From: Shewanella sp. Isolate13 | GTDB taxonomy: Bacteria > Pseudomonadota > Gammaproteobacteria > Enterobacterales > Shewanellaceae | DNA: 64,000 nucleotides | Assembly: GCF_022398325.1 (NCBI RefSeq) | Contig: NZ_JAKEVD010000012.1 | Coordinates: 1-64,000 of the forward strand | Direction: 5' to 3' | Shown here: piece after piece, positions 44,796-54,887 of the stretch | How positions within the stretch are numbered: the first letter of the stretch is position 1 | Layout: each line of letters starts with the position of its first letter | Notes under the pieces: model-generated | What the model was told of the DNA's origin: nothing | The model's database searches: none | Seen by the model: only the letters and a program-made list of their open reading frames with translations | Position numbers and translations under genes: made by a program

Positions 44796-45392
44796 TTACT
44801 GATACATAGGGCCGAAACCGACACTCCAAAGAATTACGCTTGACGCCATGAGCCCGACTAAGAGCACTAAGCCTGCAGTCACCACTGAGCTTGCATAAAT
44901 AAAACCTTTCTCTTCGGGGATATTCATGATGATCGGTACACCCGTGTACAGCAGGTAAACCGAATAAGCGAGTCCAGCTAGGCCAACGACCATGATAAAC
45001 CACAGCGTTGGATATAGCGCTGCCAGTCCTACCATAAATAACGGTGTCGCTGTGTATGCTGCAAGCTCTAGCGCTTGAGTATAACTCGGTTTGGCATCAA
45101 ATGTTTTTGCCATCCAAAAAGCTAGGTAGGCGAGGGCAAAGACACCTGCAATGAGTCCGAAATACATGCCTGTGGACATGAAGAGTGCGCTTTGGGCGGT
45201 TAAGAACTGACGGTCACCGACGCCTAAGTCCCAGCCAATTTGTGATGTCGCAATAAAGGAACAGATTGCAGGAATGAGCGCGATGATGACGATGTGACTC
45301 AAACTGCTACGCAATGCTTCGTGATTTTTCTCAATAGTGTGCCACTCTTCTTTTGGATGAGTGTATAGCCCCAATAAGTGATTCAATATCAT
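44796..45392 (-). CDS. Yip1-family membrane protein
   Basis: A 198-residue protein with five hydrophobic helices after a cytoplasmic start containing LLGLYTHPKEEWHTIEKN, which is the typical opening of bacterial Yip1-domain proteins. Helices include LSHIVIIALIPAICSFIATS and FGLIAGVFALAYLAFWMAK. No function is established for bacterial members. It is transcribed alone. Confidence 0.8.
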   Translation of the reverse strand: MILNHLLGLYTHPKEEWHTIEKNHEALRSSLSHIVIIALIPAICSFIATSQIGWDLGVGDRQFLTAQSALFMSTGMYFGLIAGVFALAYLAFWMAKTFDAKPSYTQALELAAYTATPLFMVGLAALYPTLWFIMVVGLAGLAYSVYLLYTGVPIIMNIPEEKGFIYASSVVTAGLVLLVGLMASSVILWSVGFGPMYQ

Positions 45393-45596
45393 TATAATAA
45401 TCCTCGTTTAGCAATTATACCGATTGAATTGGCCCGCCAAACTGCAGACGAACTTTTTACAGCTCTAAGGTTATTTATTGAACAAAATCTGCTAGGAGTC
45501 AAGCCCATCGAATTAAGCATAGGCGCAAAGCTAGGATTGTGCAGGGAATAGCTGGTAAAATAATGCGCTACTAATTCCTTCGTCATAGAGTTGAGT

Positions 45597-46379
45597 ATGC
45601 AGCAGCTATTAGCCCCTATTTATGCCTTTTTAAACTGTGAAACACCTGACAGTTGGATTGAAGAGGCGAAGAAACCTGAAAATTTGAAGGGGTTGTTGAT
45701 AGACCATTGCAACTGTGAGCTAAAAGCAGCGCAGACGGCGATGTTTCTGATCCGTAAATATGCCATCGATAAGCAGAGCGGCCAGGTGTTACTCGACTGG
45801 GCTAAACCTTATGAAGACTTTGTTTACATCAAAGAGCGAAATATTGAGTCTTTTCTGACGAAACAGAGTAAGAAAAATGAGCTGTCAGCCGATTTGGTTT
45901 CCAGAGAGGACTTTGCCCATAGTGAAGACTTGATAGCTAAGATGGTACGCCTTATAAAAGAGGAGTTTCATCACTTCGAACAGGTACTTGCGATCATGCA
46001 TAGCCGCGGCATCGAATATCAAAATGTGCGTGCAGGGCGTTACGCTAAAGGCATGATGAAGCAGGTGAGAACCCATGAGCCTGAGACTCTAATCGATAAG
46101 TTAATTGTCGGGGCCTTTATTGAGGCGCGCTCCTGTGAGCGTTTTGCCAAGCTAGCGCCTTTTTTAGATGAGGAGCTAAAGAAATTTTATATCTCCTTGC
46201 TGCGCTCCGAAGCCCGCCACTATCAAGATTACTTGATACTTGCACAGGCTATTACTGATAACGATATTAGTGAGCGAGTGGCACATTTTGCTGCGGTGGA
46301 GGCTGAACTCATCTTGTCTGAAGATACAGACTTTAAATTTCATAGCGGCGCCCCCGTTGTGAGTGCCGTGGTTGCCTAA
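45597..46379 (+). CDS. miaE: MiaE, tRNA ms2i6A hydroxylase
   Basis: MiaE hydroxylates the isopentenyl group of ms2i6A37 in tRNA, using a non-heme di-iron centre and oxygen. The 260-residue protein has the Glu/His ligands expected for this ferritin-like fold: LIDHCNCELKAAQTA, KEEFHHFEQVLAIM, and SEARHYQDYLILAQ. I chose ATG 45597; a TTG two codons upstream is also open. It is monocistronic. Confidence 0.93.
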   Translation: MQQLLAPIYAFLNCETPDSWIEEAKKPENLKGLLIDHCNCELKAAQTAMFLIRKYAIDKQSGQVLLDWAKPYEDFVYIKERNIESFLTKQSKKNELSADLVSREDFAHSEDLIAKMVRLIKEEFHHFEQVLAIMHSRGIEYQNVRAGRYAKGMMKQVRTHEPETLIDKLIVGAFIEARSCERFAKLAPFLDEELKKFYISLLRSEARHYQDYLILAQAITDNDISERVAHFAAVEAELILSEDTDFKFHSGAPVVSAVVA

Positions 46380-46435
46380 AGTCTAGGGCGCTAACGTGTT
46401 AGGGCTATAAGGAAAAGACAAAAGCAAGTAATAGA

Positions 46436-47152
46436 TTACTTGCTGAAAGGGAGTTCGATAAGTTCTATCTTGTCTTGGCTAACGCTTAACATGCTGCCTT
46501 GCTCATACCAATCGCCTACAACGATACGGCGTTTCCCATTAGCGAGTTGATGAACTGCTGGCCTATGAGTGTGGCCGTGGATCATCTGCTCGGTTTTCGT
46601 GGCATCAAGTAGCTCAAGTACCGCATCGGGCTCAACATCCATGATGGTATAACTTTTCTGCTGATTGCTGCTCTGGCTTTTAGTACGCAGTTTTGCGGCG
46701 ATATCGAGTCGCTTCGACTTTGGTAAATGGGCATATAGCCACTTAGCCCAACTCATATTACGGAACTTTCTAAAACGCTGATAAGGCTTGTCCAGTGTAC
46801 AGAGGCTATCGCCATGCAATATAACACTTGGAACGCCATATAAGTCTAAGGTATAGACTTCGGGTAGCAGTGTCATGCCGCTGCGGTTTGCAAATACATT
46901 ACCAATTAAAAAGTCTCTATTTCCATGGATAAAATAGATCGGCAGTTTTTGTGAAGCCCGTTTTATCGCATCGGCTAGTTCTTTGGCAAAAGGCTCTGCA
47001 ATATCATCGCCAACCCAGACTTCAAAGAGATCGCCTAGGATATATAAAGCGTCGGTATCGTGAAGCTGAGTGTCGAGGAATGTGAGGAAAGCTTGGGTGA
47101 TATCGGGACGATCTGCACTTAAGTGCAAATCGCCCACAAATAGAGTTCGCAT
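46436..47152 (-). CDS. lpxH: LpxH, UDP-2,3-diacylglucosamine diphosphatase
   Basis: LpxH cleaves UDP-2,3-diacylglucosamine to lipid X and UMP in lipid A synthesis. The 238-residue protein has the metallophosphatase motif set: [37 protein letters not shown] and [10 protein letters not shown]. It starts 10 bases after ppiB, so ppiB-lpxH form an operon. Confidence 0.95.
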   Translation of the reverse strand: MRTLFVGDLHLSADRPDITQAFLTFLDTQLHDTDALYILGDLFEVWVGDDIAEPFAKELADAIKRASQKLPIYFIHGNRDFLIGNVFANRSGMTLLPEVYTLDLYGVPSVILHGDSLCTLDKPYQRFRKFRNMSWAKWLYAHLPKSKRLDIAAKLRTKSQSSNQQKSYTIMDVEPDAVLELLDATKTEQMIHGHTHRPAVHQLANGKRRIVVGDWYEQGSMLSVSQDKIELIELPFSK

Positions 47153-47162
47153 CGAGGTAATA

Positions 47163-47657
47163 TTACTCTTCGATGGTCACTTTTTCGATGATAACAGCTT
47201 CAAGAGGAACGTCTTGATGCATGCCACGGTTACCTGTGCTAACCGCTTTAATCTTGTTTACTACCTCCATGCCTTCTACAACTTCACCGAATACACAGTA
47301 ACCCCAGCCTTGTGCTGACTCAGACTTAAAGTCTAAGAAAGTGTTGTCGTTAACGTTGATGAAGAACTGCGCCGTAGCTGAATGTGGATCTGAAGTACGC
47401 GCCATCGCGATGGTGCCAGTTTTGTTTGATAAACCGTTGTTCGCTTCGTTTTCAATCGTTGCGTTTGGACGCTTTTGGTCCATATCTTCAGTGAAACCAC
47501 CACCTTGAACCATGAAACCGTCGATTACACGGTGAAAAACAGTACCGTCGTAGAAGCCTTCTTTAACGTAGTTAATGAAGTTAGCAGCAGTTTTTGGGGC
47601 TTTCTCAGCATTAAGTGCTAGCTTGATTTCGCCGTGGTTGGTATGAAGTGTGATCAT
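47163..47657 (-). CDS. ppiB: PpiB, cytoplasmic cyclophilin-type peptidyl-prolyl isomerase
   Basis: The 164-residue cyclophilin has no signal peptide, matching cytoplasmic PpiB rather than periplasmic PpiA. Family features: [20 protein letters not shown], the active-site Arg in [24 protein letters not shown], and [12 protein letters not shown]. It catalyses proline isomerisation during protein folding and leads the ppiB-lpxH pair. Confidence 0.95.
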   Translation of the reverse strand: MITLHTNHGEIKLALNAEKAPKTAANFINYVKEGFYDGTVFHRVIDGFMVQGGGFTEDMDQKRPNATIENEANNGLSNKTGTIAMARTSDPHSATAQFFINVNDNTFLDFKSESAQGWGYCVFGEVVEGMEVVNKIKAVSTGNRGMHQDVPLEAVIIEKVTIEE

Positions 47658-47975
47658 ATTTTAACTCTCATAATTTAACGTAACGTAAATAATGGCTGGA
47701 TTCTAACGTAATTGCTTAATTGCATAAAGCATTGAGTGTTTACTGCTACCAATTAACCTCTTTGCTGATAGCTACATTGGCATTTTTCACCGTTCCATAG
47801 AATTGAGGCTAAGTTATCATGACCAATAATCCGCTCAAGATCGCAATCTAGCTCGGTTGCGGCATATCTGTGCATCTTTGCAGACTTTAGCTAAGAAAAC
47901 AGCTTGGAACAGCGACTTTTGCAATGGTAGACTGAACAACTAATTTTTAATTCTAGCCGTTGAAGAGAATAATCA
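47658..47975. other. Divergent intergenic region, no gene seen
   Basis: This 318-base AT-rich gap between ppiB (-) and cysS (+) should hold both promoters. I saw no convincing hairpin, operator or small gene. Confidence 0.5.
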
Positions 47976-49355
47976 ATGTTGAAGCTTTACAATAGTCTGA
48001 CCCGCCAAAAAGAGCAGTTTGTGCCACTACAACCAGGAAAGGTTGGCATGTATGTGTGTGGGGTGACCATCTATGATTTATGTCATATTGGCCACGGGCG
48101 CACTTTTGTATCTTTCGACATGATTGTTAGATACCTAAGATACAGCGGATACGACGTTAATTTTCAGCGTAATATCACCGACGTCGACGATAAAATTATC
48201 AAGCGTGCCAATGAGAATAACGAGAGTTGTGATTCATTGACAGAGCGCTTGATTGCCGAAATGCATAAAGACTTTGATGCATTGAATATGGCGCGTCCAG
48301 ATAATGAGCCTCGTGCAACCATGCATATGCCTGAGATCATCGATATGGTTGAAAGACTTATTGCGCGTGATCATGCATATGTTGCATCAAATGGCGACGT
48401 ACTATTTAGCGTATCGTCATTCCCTGAGTATGGTCGTTTATCGGGTCAAAATCTTGAGCAACTGCAAGCCGGTGCTCGCGTAGAAGTTGAAGACACTAAA
48501 CGCGATCCAATGGACTTTGTGCTTTGGAAGATGTCAAAGCCGAGCGAGCCAACTTGGGATTCACCATGGGGACCGGGTCGTCCAGGATGGCACATTGAAT
48601 GTTCGGCAATGAACAGCAAACACTTAGGTGTGCACTTTGATATTCATGGTGGCGGCAGCGACTTACAGTTCCCGCATCATGAGAATGAGATTGCTCAGTC
48701 TTGCTGTGCTCACGACACACCGTATGTAAACTACTGGATGCATACTGGTATGGTGATGGTTGATAAAGAGAAGATGTCGAAGTCTTTAAATAACTTCTTT
48801 ACTATCCGTGATGTGTTAGGCCACTACGATGCTGCGACAGTACGCTACTTCCTGTTATCTGGCCACTACCGTAGCCAGCTAAACTATTCTGAAGATAACC
48901 TAAAGCAAGCTAAATCAGCTCTTGAGCGTATTTACACCGCGCTTAAAGACTTAGATCTAAGCGTGGAAGCCGCGCCTGCCGAAGAGTTTGTAGCTAAATT
49001 TAAGTTGGCAATGGATGACGACTTTAATACGCCAGAAGCTTACTCAGTGTTATTTGACATGGTGCGTGAAATTAACCGCCTAAAAGCAACGGATATGGCT
49101 AAAGCATCTGCTTTAGGGGTTGCGCTAAAAGAGCTAGCCGATGTGTTAGGTATTTTAGGACAAGACGTCGATACCTTCTTTAAAGGTGAAGGTAGCGATG
49201 ATGAAGTGGCAGAGATTGAAGCCTTGATTGCTGAGCGTAACCGCGCTCGTGCAGAGAAGGACTGGCCAGCAGCCGACGTTGCACGTGATGGCCTAAATGC
49301 ATTAGGCGTAATCTTAGAAGATGGCCCAGAAGGGACCACTTGGCGTAAGAAGTAG
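47976..49355 (+). CDS. cysS: Cysteinyl-tRNA synthetase
   Basis: CysS charges tRNA-Cys. The 459-residue protein has [18 protein letters not shown] (zinc Cys28 region and HIGH motif) and [12 protein letters not shown] (KMSKS). Additional zinc ligands lie in [13 protein letters not shown] and [11 protein letters not shown]. Length is typical. It ends at a strong terminator shared with convergent folD. Confidence 0.97.
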   Translation: MLKLYNSLTRQKEQFVPLQPGKVGMYVCGVTIYDLCHIGHGRTFVSFDMIVRYLRYSGYDVNFQRNITDVDDKIIKRANENNESCDSLTERLIAEMHKDFDALNMARPDNEPRATMHMPEIIDMVERLIARDHAYVASNGDVLFSVSSFPEYGRLSGQNLEQLQAGARVEVEDTKRDPMDFVLWKMSKPSEPTWDSPWGPGRPGWHIECSAMNSKHLGVHFDIHGGGSDLQFPHHENEIAQSCCAHDTPYVNYWMHTGMVMVDKEKMSKSLNNFFTIRDVLGHYDAATVRYFLLSGHYRSQLNYSEDNLKQAKSALERIYTALKDLDLSVEAAPAEEFVAKFKLAMDDDFNTPEAYSVLFDMVREINRLKATDMAKASALGVALKELADVLGILGQDVDTFFKGEGSDDEVAEIEALIAERNRARAEKDWPAADVARDGLNALGVILEDGPEGTTWRKK

Positions 49356-49384
49356 TTCTTAGCAATAAATAGTCGTTTAAAGAT

Positions 49385-49412
49385 AAAAAAGCCTGCTTAT
49401 GCAGGCTTTTTT
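49385..49412. terminator. Bidirectional terminator between cysS and folD
   Basis: A 12-bp stem AAAAAAGCCTGC / GCAGGCTTTTTT with a four-base loop lies 29 bases after cysS. Confidence 0.92.
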
Positions 49413-49443
49413 GTTTTTAACATCAAGAGTTGGAACACTTTGC

Positions 49444-49506
49444 TAGAACCTAGAACCTAGAACCTAGAACCTAGAACCTAGAACCTAGAACCTAGAACCT
49501 AGAACC
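49444..49506. repeat. Nine perfect tandem copies of heptamer TAGAACC
   Basis: A pure 63-base array of nine TAGAACC units lies five bases beyond the folD stop, in the 3' untranslated region of folD. Each junction creates a CTAG tetranucleotide, which is generally rare in enterobacterial-type genomes. Because the unit length is not a multiple of three and contains TAG, the array is closed in every + frame; its complement also meets a stop (TAG) within a few codons. Confidence 0.97.
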
Positions 49507-49511
49507 TTCTC

Positions 49512-50366
49512 TTAGTCGTGATAATTTTCACAGGCATATAAGGTGTTTTCTAACAGGCTTGCAATGGTCATAGGTCCAACACCACCCGGAACTGGGGTAA
49601 TAAAACTCGCGCGCTGGGCTGCTTCATCAAACTGCACATCACCCACAAGCTGACCGCTCTCTAAACGGTTAATGCCCACATCGATTACGATTGCGCCGGG
49701 CTTGATCCAATCTCCTGGAATAAACCCAGGCTTGCCGACGGCAACGATGACCAGATCGGCTTGTCTGACTTTCTCTTCAAGGTTGCGAGTAAAACGATGA
49801 CAAGTGGTTGTCGTGCAGCCGGCTAATAGTAGTTCCAGCGACATAGGACGACCGACGATGTTTGATGCGCCAACGACAACTGCGTCTAAACCAAAGGTGT
49901 CAACACCTGTTGACTGGATTAATGTCATGATCCCCATCGGTGTGCATGCACGCAAAACAGGAATACGCTGAGCAAGGCGGCCAACGTTATAAGGGTGGAA
50001 ACCGTCGACATCTTTGTCTGGGCGGATACGCTCAATGACTTTAGACTCTTCAATATGTTCTGGAAGAGGAAGTTGAACTAAGATGCCATCGATACTTGGA
50101 TCTTCGTTACATTCATCAATCAATGATAAGAGTGCTTCTTCAGAAGTGCTGCTGTCTAAATCATAAGAGCGAGAGATAAAGCCGACTTCTTCACAGGCTT
50201 TGCGCTTACTGCCAACATAAACTTGTGACGCCGGATCGGCTCCAACAAGAATTACGGCTAAACCTGGGACTCTTTTTCCTGCCTCTTTGCGGGCGGTTAC
50301 TTTGTCTTTGAGTTGAGTTCGAATGGATTGAGCGATAGCTTTACCATCGATGTTTTGGGCTGTCAT
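49512..50366 (-). CDS. folD: FolD, methylene-THF dehydrogenase / methenyl-THF cyclohydrolase
   Basis: FolD oxidises methylene-tetrahydrofolate and hydrolyses methenyl-THF to 10-formyl-THF for purine and formyl-Met synthesis. The 284-residue protein carries [13 protein letters not shown] with the active-site Lys, [12 protein letters not shown], and the NADP-binding [18 protein letters not shown], ending [12 protein letters not shown]. Length is standard. It is transcribed alone. Confidence 0.96.
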   Translation of the reverse strand: MTAQNIDGKAIAQSIRTQLKDKVTARKEAGKRVPGLAVILVGADPASQVYVGSKRKACEEVGFISRSYDLDSSTSEEALLSLIDECNEDPSIDGILVQLPLPEHIEESKVIERIRPDKDVDGFHPYNVGRLAQRIPVLRACTPMGIMTLIQSTGVDTFGLDAVVVGASNIVGRPMSLELLLAGCTTTTCHRFTRNLEEKVRQADLVIVAVGKPGFIPGDWIKPGAIVIDVGINRLESGQLVGDVQFDEAAQRASFITPVPGGVGPMTIASLLENTLYACENYHD

Positions 50367-50685
50367 TGGGGTAGGTGTCCTTTATACGGCGCGATAATGG
50401 AAAACGGCGACATTTTAACAGGACGGGTTAAAGGTGTCATTGATTTAGACTGTTAACAAACAATTCTAATATACGGATAATGACTTGATGTCACTATGGG
50501 AGATTGAGGTCAGCGATAAAGTTAAAGAGAATATGTGAATGATTATTGATAATCGGTTTATGCAATTTACTCGTCGCGTATTTACCTTGGAATAGCACAT
50601 TTGTCGGTTAATTCCGCAATAAGGTTAAAACTAAATCTAATGGTCTGTAAAATAGGCAGCTGAACATCTTTTTTAAAAAAAGGCG
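50367..50685. other. AT-rich gap upstream of folD and the tRNA operon
   Basis: I see no gene or strong hairpin here. It presumably carries the folD promoter on the - strand and upstream sequence for the tRNA promoter; an A/T tract (about 50669-50680) just before the -35 box could be an UP-like element. Confidence 0.4.
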
Positions 50686-50714
50686 TTGACGACTTTTAGA
50701 AGAGGGGATACTAT
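50686..50714 (+). promoter_or_regulatory. Sigma-70 promoter of the tRNA-Pro/Arg/His operon
   Basis: A -35 box TTGACG (50686-50691), 17-base spacer and -10 box TACTAT (50709-50714) are followed at once by GCGCTCC, a GC-rich discriminator of the kind seen in stringently controlled stable RNA promoters. A leader of about 100 bases precedes the first tRNA. Confidence 0.88.
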
Positions 50715-50816
50715 GCGCTCCGTTCTCAACGAGCAGCAAGTTGTTGTCCTTGAGGGCCAGAAACAGTAAAGGTTATCCCAACGTGAAAACGTACTTTACA
50801 ATAGGTTTCAAAGTTT

Positions 50817-50893
<77 letters not shown>

Positions 50894-50955
50894 CATTTAA
50901 ACTAACGTGGAACGTTAGTTGCCCAGTTCAGGAAATGAAGTTAATTCATTGCCGA

Positions 50956-51032
50956 GCGCCCGTAGCTCAGTTGGATAGAGCACCCGCCTTCTAAGCGGGT
51001 GGCCGCAGGTTCGAATCCTGCCGGGCGTACCA
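50956..51032 (+). tRNA. tRNA-Arg (anticodon TCT)
   Basis: A 77-base cloverleaf with acceptor GCGCCCG / CGGGCGT (a G-U first pair), discriminator A and encoded CCA. The anticodon stem-loop CCGCC-TTCTAA-GCGGG places TCT at the anticodon. Confidence 0.95.
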
Positions 51033-51039
51033 TTTTTGT

Positions 51040-51116
51040 GGTGATTGTAGCTCAGTTGGTAGAGCCCCGGATTGTGATTCCGGTTGTCGTGGGTTCAAGT
51101 CCCATCAGTCACCCCA
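51040..51116 (+). tRNA. tRNA-His (anticodon GTG)
   Basis: A cloverleaf with acceptor GTGATTG / CAGTCAC, discriminator C and encoded CCA. The anticodon loop is ATTGTGATT. The base at 51040 is G, which supplies the G-1 residue typical of tRNA-His and paired with C73. Confidence 0.95.
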
Positions 51117-51140
51117 CTCATTCTGCAAAGAAGTAAAGAA

Positions 51141-51163
51141 AGCGACCCTAGGTCGCTTTTTTT
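51141..51163 (+). terminator. Terminator of the tRNA operon
   Basis: A 7-bp stem AGCGACC / GGTCGCT with loop CTA is followed by a T run, 25 bases after tRNA-His. Confidence 0.92.
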
Positions 51164-51371
51164 ACGCCTGTAAATCGCGCTTTGAGGCTCGACTCTGGCG
51201 CATTCGATAGATATAATGTCGCGTCTTGATAATTATCAACTAAAAGATACCGGTGCCGATCGTCAGTATTTATGGGCATTTTGGTGAAATTTATGGATCA
51301 AGAAACGAATACCTGAGTAGTTGATTTTTCGACTATTGCAAAGGACGATAGACACATTTCGAGGTAAAAAA

Positions 51372-52676
51372 ATGCAAGTTTCTGTTGAAACCACACAAGG
51401 CTTAGAGCGTCGCCTAACAATTTCTGTACCTGCTGAGCAGATCGAGAACACTGTTAAAGAAGCATTAAAAAGCGAAGCTAAGCGTGCTCGTATCCCAGGT
51501 TTCCGTCCAGGAAAAGTACCTGTAAGCGTGATCAATAAGCGTTATGGAAAAGCTATTCGTCAAGACATCATGGGTGAAGTGATGCAGCGTAACTTCGTTG
51601 AAGCTATCATTGCTGAGAAGTTAAACCCAGCTGGCGCTCCAACATTGACTCCTGGCTCAACTGAAGGCGAAAACTTTGAGTTTGTTGCGACTTTTGAAAT
51701 CTACCCAGAAGTAGAACTTAAAGGTCTTGAGTCAATCACTGTTGAGCAACCAACTGCTGAAGTTACTGAAGCAGACGTTGATTCTATGATTGAAACGCTA
51801 CGTAACCAACACGCGACTTTCGAAGTTGTTGAGCGCGCAGCGGCCGAAGGCGACAAAGCTAAGATCAACTTCGTTGGTTCAATCGACGGTGAAGAGTTCG
51901 AAGGCGGTAAAGCTGAAGATTTCGAACTTCAACTAGGTAGCGGCCGTATGATCCCAGGCTTCGAGTCTGGTGTTGAAGGTCACAAAGCGGGTGAAGAGTT
52001 CAACATCGAAGTGACTTTCCCAGAAGATTACCACGCTGAAAACCTAAAGGGTAAAGTAGCGACTTTCGCTATCACTCTGAAAGAAGTTCAAGCGGCTAAC
52101 CTTCCAGAAGTTAACGATGAGTTCGCTACACTATTCGGTATTACCGAAGGTGGCATCGACGCACTACGCGGCGAAATCAGCAAGAACATGAGCCGTGAAC
52201 TTGAGCAAGCGCTTAAAGCAAACGTTAAAGAGCAAGTTCTTAACGGTCTAGTTGAGCAAAACGAAATCGAATTGCCAAAAGCACTAATCGACGGTGAAGT
52301 AGAAGTATTGCGCAAGCAAGCTATGCAGCGCTTCGGCAACCAAGCTGCAAACATGCCTGAGCTACCAGCTGATCTATTCACTGAGCAAGCTGAGCGTCGT
52401 GTTAAAGTAGGTCTACTACTTGGCGAAGTTATCAAGACTAACGAGCTAAAAGCTGAAGACGAGCGCGTTCAAGGTCTGATCGCTTCTATGGCTTCTGCAT
52501 ACGAAGATCCAAGTGAAGTTGTAGCTTACTACAATGGTAACGAAGAACTTATGCAGAACATGCGTAACGTAGCTCTAGAAGAGCAAGCGGTTGAAGCTTT
52601 GTTGAAAACTGCAACTTTGACTGAAAAAGCAGTCAACTTTGAAGAATTTATGAACAAGGCTACAGGTCGCGCGTAA
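51372..52676 (+). CDS. tig: Trigger factor
   Basis: Trigger factor binds the ribosome at the exit tunnel and chaperones nascent chains. From ATG 51372 (GAGG upstream) the protein has 434 residues. The ribosome-binding signature GFRPGKVP lies at about residues 43-50. The middle FKBP-type isomerase domain includes [20 protein letters not shown], and the helical C-terminal arm domain follows. It heads the tig-clpP-clpX-lon run, with an attenuator-like region before clpP. Confidence 0.97.
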   Translation: MQVSVETTQGLERRLTISVPAEQIENTVKEALKSEAKRARIPGFRPGKVPVSVINKRYGKAIRQDIMGEVMQRNFVEAIIAEKLNPAGAPTLTPGSTEGENFEFVATFEIYPEVELKGLESITVEQPTAEVTEADVDSMIETLRNQHATFEVVERAAAEGDKAKINFVGSIDGEEFEGGKAEDFELQLGSGRMIPGFESGVEGHKAGEEFNIEVTFPEDYHAENLKGKVATFAITLKEVQAANLPEVNDEFATLFGITEGGIDALRGEISKNMSRELEQALKANVKEQVLNGLVEQNEIELPKALIDGEVEVLRKQAMQRFGNQAANMPELPADLFTEQAERRVKVGLLLGEVIKTNELKAEDERVQGLIASMASAYEDPSEVVAYYNGNEELMQNMRNVALEEQAVEALLKTATLTEKAVNFEEFMNKATGRA

Positions 52677-52690
52677 CCATCGCTTGACTT

Positions 52691-52749
52691 AAATGGCTAT
52701 TAGCCATTTATAATGGCTCGTATGAGGTTCCTCATGCGGGCCATTTTTA
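52691..52749 (+). promoter_or_regulatory. Competing hairpins (attenuator-like) between tig and clpP
   Basis: Four segments can pair in alternative ways: AAATGGCT (52691-52698) with AGCCATTT (52702-52709); the latter instead with AATGGCT (52712-52718); or 52713-52726 with 52731-52744 as a 14-bp stem with two G-T pairs and a GTTC loop followed by TTTT. The last is a good terminator. Forming the middle pair would block it. Confidence 0.6.
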
Positions 52750-52765
52750 TTTAGGGAAGTTAATC

Positions 52766-53377
52766 ATGCACAAAGCGCCAGAATCAGTACTTAACGCACT
52801 CGTTCCTATGGTTGTCGAACAGACGGCTAAAGGTGAACGTTCATATGATATTTATTCTCGCCTTTTGAAAGAGCGAGTGATCTTTCTCGTTGGCCAAGTT
52901 GAAGAGCATATGGCTAACCTTATCGTTGCTCAGTTACTGTTTTTGGAGTCAGAGAGCCCAGATAAGGATATCTACCTATACATTAACTCGCCAGGCGGTA
53001 GCGTGACTGCGGGTATGGCGATCTATGACACTATGCAGTTTATTAAACCAAACGTCAGCACAGTGTGTATTGGTCAAGCGGCGAGCATGGGCGCATTTTT
53101 GTTAGCAGGCGGTGCAGAAGGCAAACGTCATTGCTTACCGAACTCTAGAGTGATGATCCATCAGCCTTTAGGTGGCTTTCAAGGTCAAGCGTCAGATATC
53201 GCTATCCATGCTCAAGAGATCTTAGGTATTAAGCATAAGCTTAACTCTATGCTTGCTGAGCACACTGGCCAGCCTCTTGAAGTGATTGAACGCGATACAG
53301 ACCGCGATAACTTCATGAGCGCGACAGAAGCTGCTGAATACGGATTAGTCGATTCAGTGATAGCAAAACGAGGCTGA
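52766..53377 (+). CDS. clpP: ClpP, ATP-dependent Clp protease proteolytic subunit
   Basis: ClpP forms the tetradecameric serine protease barrel used with ClpX. The 203-residue protein has the catalytic Ser in [14 protein letters not shown], His in [10 protein letters not shown], and Asp in the C-terminal third ([11 protein letters not shown]). Length and motifs are typical. It is followed by clpX after 84 bases. Confidence 0.97.
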   Translation: MHKAPESVLNALVPMVVEQTAKGERSYDIYSRLLKERVIFLVGQVEEHMANLIVAQLLFLESESPDKDIYLYINSPGGSVTAGMAIYDTMQFIKPNVSTVCIGQAASMGAFLLAGGAEGKRHCLPNSRVMIHQPLGGFQGQASDIAIHAQEILGIKHKLNSMLAEHTGQPLEVIERDTDRDNFMSATEAAEYGLVDSVIAKRG

Positions 53378-53461
53378 TTTTTACTTCGCTCTGAGCTATG
53401 CTCAAATAAGAAGTAACGAAAAGATTTACGCAGTAGAATTACTGCAAACAGAGGTAAAGTA

Positions 53462-54739
53462 ATGGGTGAAGACAAAGGTAACGGTGACGGCGGAAAACTG
53501 CTGTACTGCTCTTTTTGTGGTAAGAGCCAGCATGAAGTAAGAAAACTCATCGCTGGGCCTTCTGTATATGTTTGTGACGAGTGTGTTGAACTCTGCAATG
53601 ACATTATTCGAGAAGAAATTAAAGAGATTTCACCAAAGCAAGAGCAAGACAAGTTGCCTACGCCTCATGAGCTAAGAGCACACTTGGATGATTATGTTAT
53701 CGGTCAAGATAAGGCGAAGAAAGTCCTTTCTGTTGCGGTATATAATCATTATAAGCGTCTTAGAAATGCCAGCCCTAAAGATGGTGTTGAGTTAGGCAAG
53801 AGTAACATTCTGCTTATCGGCCCGACGGGTAGTGGTAAAACATTATTAGCAGAGACTTTAGCGCGCGTTCTTGATGTGCCATTTACGATGGCCGATGCCA
53901 CGACACTAACCGAAGCGGGTTACGTGGGTGAAGACGTTGAGAATATCATCCAGAAGCTACTGCAAAAGTGCGACTACGATGTAGATAAAGCGCAGCGCGG
54001 TATTGTGTATATCGATGAGATCGATAAGATCAGTCGTAAGTCTGATAACCCATCAATCACACGTGACGTGTCGGGCGAGGGTGTACAGCAGGCGTTATTA
54101 AAGCTTATCGAAGGAACGATTGCAGCAGTGCCGCCACAAGGTGGCCGTAAGCATCCGCAGCAGGAGTTTTTGCAAGTCGATACTTCTAAGATCCTGTTCG
54201 TCTGTGGTGGTGCATTCGCAGGTCTTGAGAAAGTGATCGAGCAGCGTGCCCATGTGGGTACCGGTATTGGTTTTGGCGCCGAAGTTAAAGGTGAAGCCGA
54301 CAAGAAGACTATCTCTGATACACTACTGCAAGTAGAGCCAGAAGATTTAGTTAAGTTTGGTCTGATCCCTGAGTTTATCGGCCGTCTACCGGTATTGGCA
54401 ACGTTAGCCGAGCTGGACGATGAAGCGCTAATTCAAATTCTATCACAACCGAAGAATGCGATTACTAAGCAGTACGCGGCATTATTTGAGATGGAAGGCG
54501 TTGAACTTGAGTTTAGAGACGATGCACTTAAAGCGATTGCCCTTAAGGCACAAACGCGTAAGACGGGTGCTCGTGGACTTCGCTCTATCGTTGAGGGGAT
54601 CTTGCTCGATATCATGTACGATCTACCATCGACAGACGATGTGGCTAAAGTTGTTATCGACGAGTCAGTGGTTAAAGGCGAGTCTAGCCCAATCCTGATC
54701 TACGCTAATAACGAAGCACAAACCGCAACAGCGGAATAA
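53462..54739 (+). CDS. clpX: ClpX, AAA+ unfoldase of the ClpXP protease
   Basis: ClpX recognises, unfolds and feeds substrates to ClpP. The 425-residue protein begins with a C4 zinc-binding domain ([14 protein letters not shown] ... CDECVELC), then Walker [16 protein letters not shown], Walker [11 protein letters not shown], sensor regions, and the IGF loop for ClpP docking as TGIGFGAEV. It is followed by a terminator, so lon is a separate unit. Confidence 0.97.
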   Translation: MGEDKGNGDGGKLLYCSFCGKSQHEVRKLIAGPSVYVCDECVELCNDIIREEIKEISPKQEQDKLPTPHELRAHLDDYVIGQDKAKKVLSVAVYNHYKRLRNASPKDGVELGKSNILLIGPTGSGKTLLAETLARVLDVPFTMADATTLTEAGYVGEDVENIIQKLLQKCDYDVDKAQRGIVYIDEIDKISRKSDNPSITRDVSGEGVQQALLKLIEGTIAAVPPQGGRKHPQQEFLQVDTSKILFVCGGAFAGLEKVIEQRAHVGTGIGFGAEVKGEADKKTISDTLLQVEPEDLVKFGLIPEFIGRLPVLATLAELDDEALIQILSQPKNAITKQYAALFEMEGVELEFRDDALKAIALKAQTRKTGARGLRSIVEGILLDIMYDLPSTDDVAKVVIDESVVKGESSPILIYANNEAQTATAE

Positions 54740-54768
54740 AATCTCGTCTACAATCGAGTAGTGAGTTT

Positions 54769-54796
54769 AAAAGGAGCCAATATGGCTCCTTTTTTA
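54769..54796 (+). terminator. Terminator after clpX
   Basis: An 11-bp stem AAAAGGAGCCA / TGGCTCCTTTT with a three-base loop and T run lies 30 bases past the clpX stop. Confidence 0.92.
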
Positions 54797-54826
54797 TACA
54801 CTTCTTTAATTAATTCTTTTTCGCTA

Positions 54827-54856
54827 TTGAAACCTATCGAATCACCCCAATATACT
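54827..54856 (+). promoter_or_regulatory. Heat-shock (sigma-32 type) promoter of lon
   Basis: TTGAAA (54827-54832), a 12-base spacer, then CCCCAATAT (54845-54853) closely matches the RpoH consensus. An overlapping TATACT (54851-54856) could be a sigma-70 -10 box. It lies 30-60 bases before ATG 54888. Confidence 0.72.
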
Positions 54857-54887
54857 CATAAGTAATCATAAAAAACGGAATCGAGCT

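Noticed and set aside
45392..45586. A 64-codon frame on the - strand upstream of miaE
   Set aside because: It covers the intergenic and promoter region, lacks a domain, and its composition fits non-coding repeat-like sequence.
49444..49506. CRISPR-like array
   Set aside because: The units are contiguous 7-mers with no spacers and no cas genes nearby; it is a simple tandem repeat.
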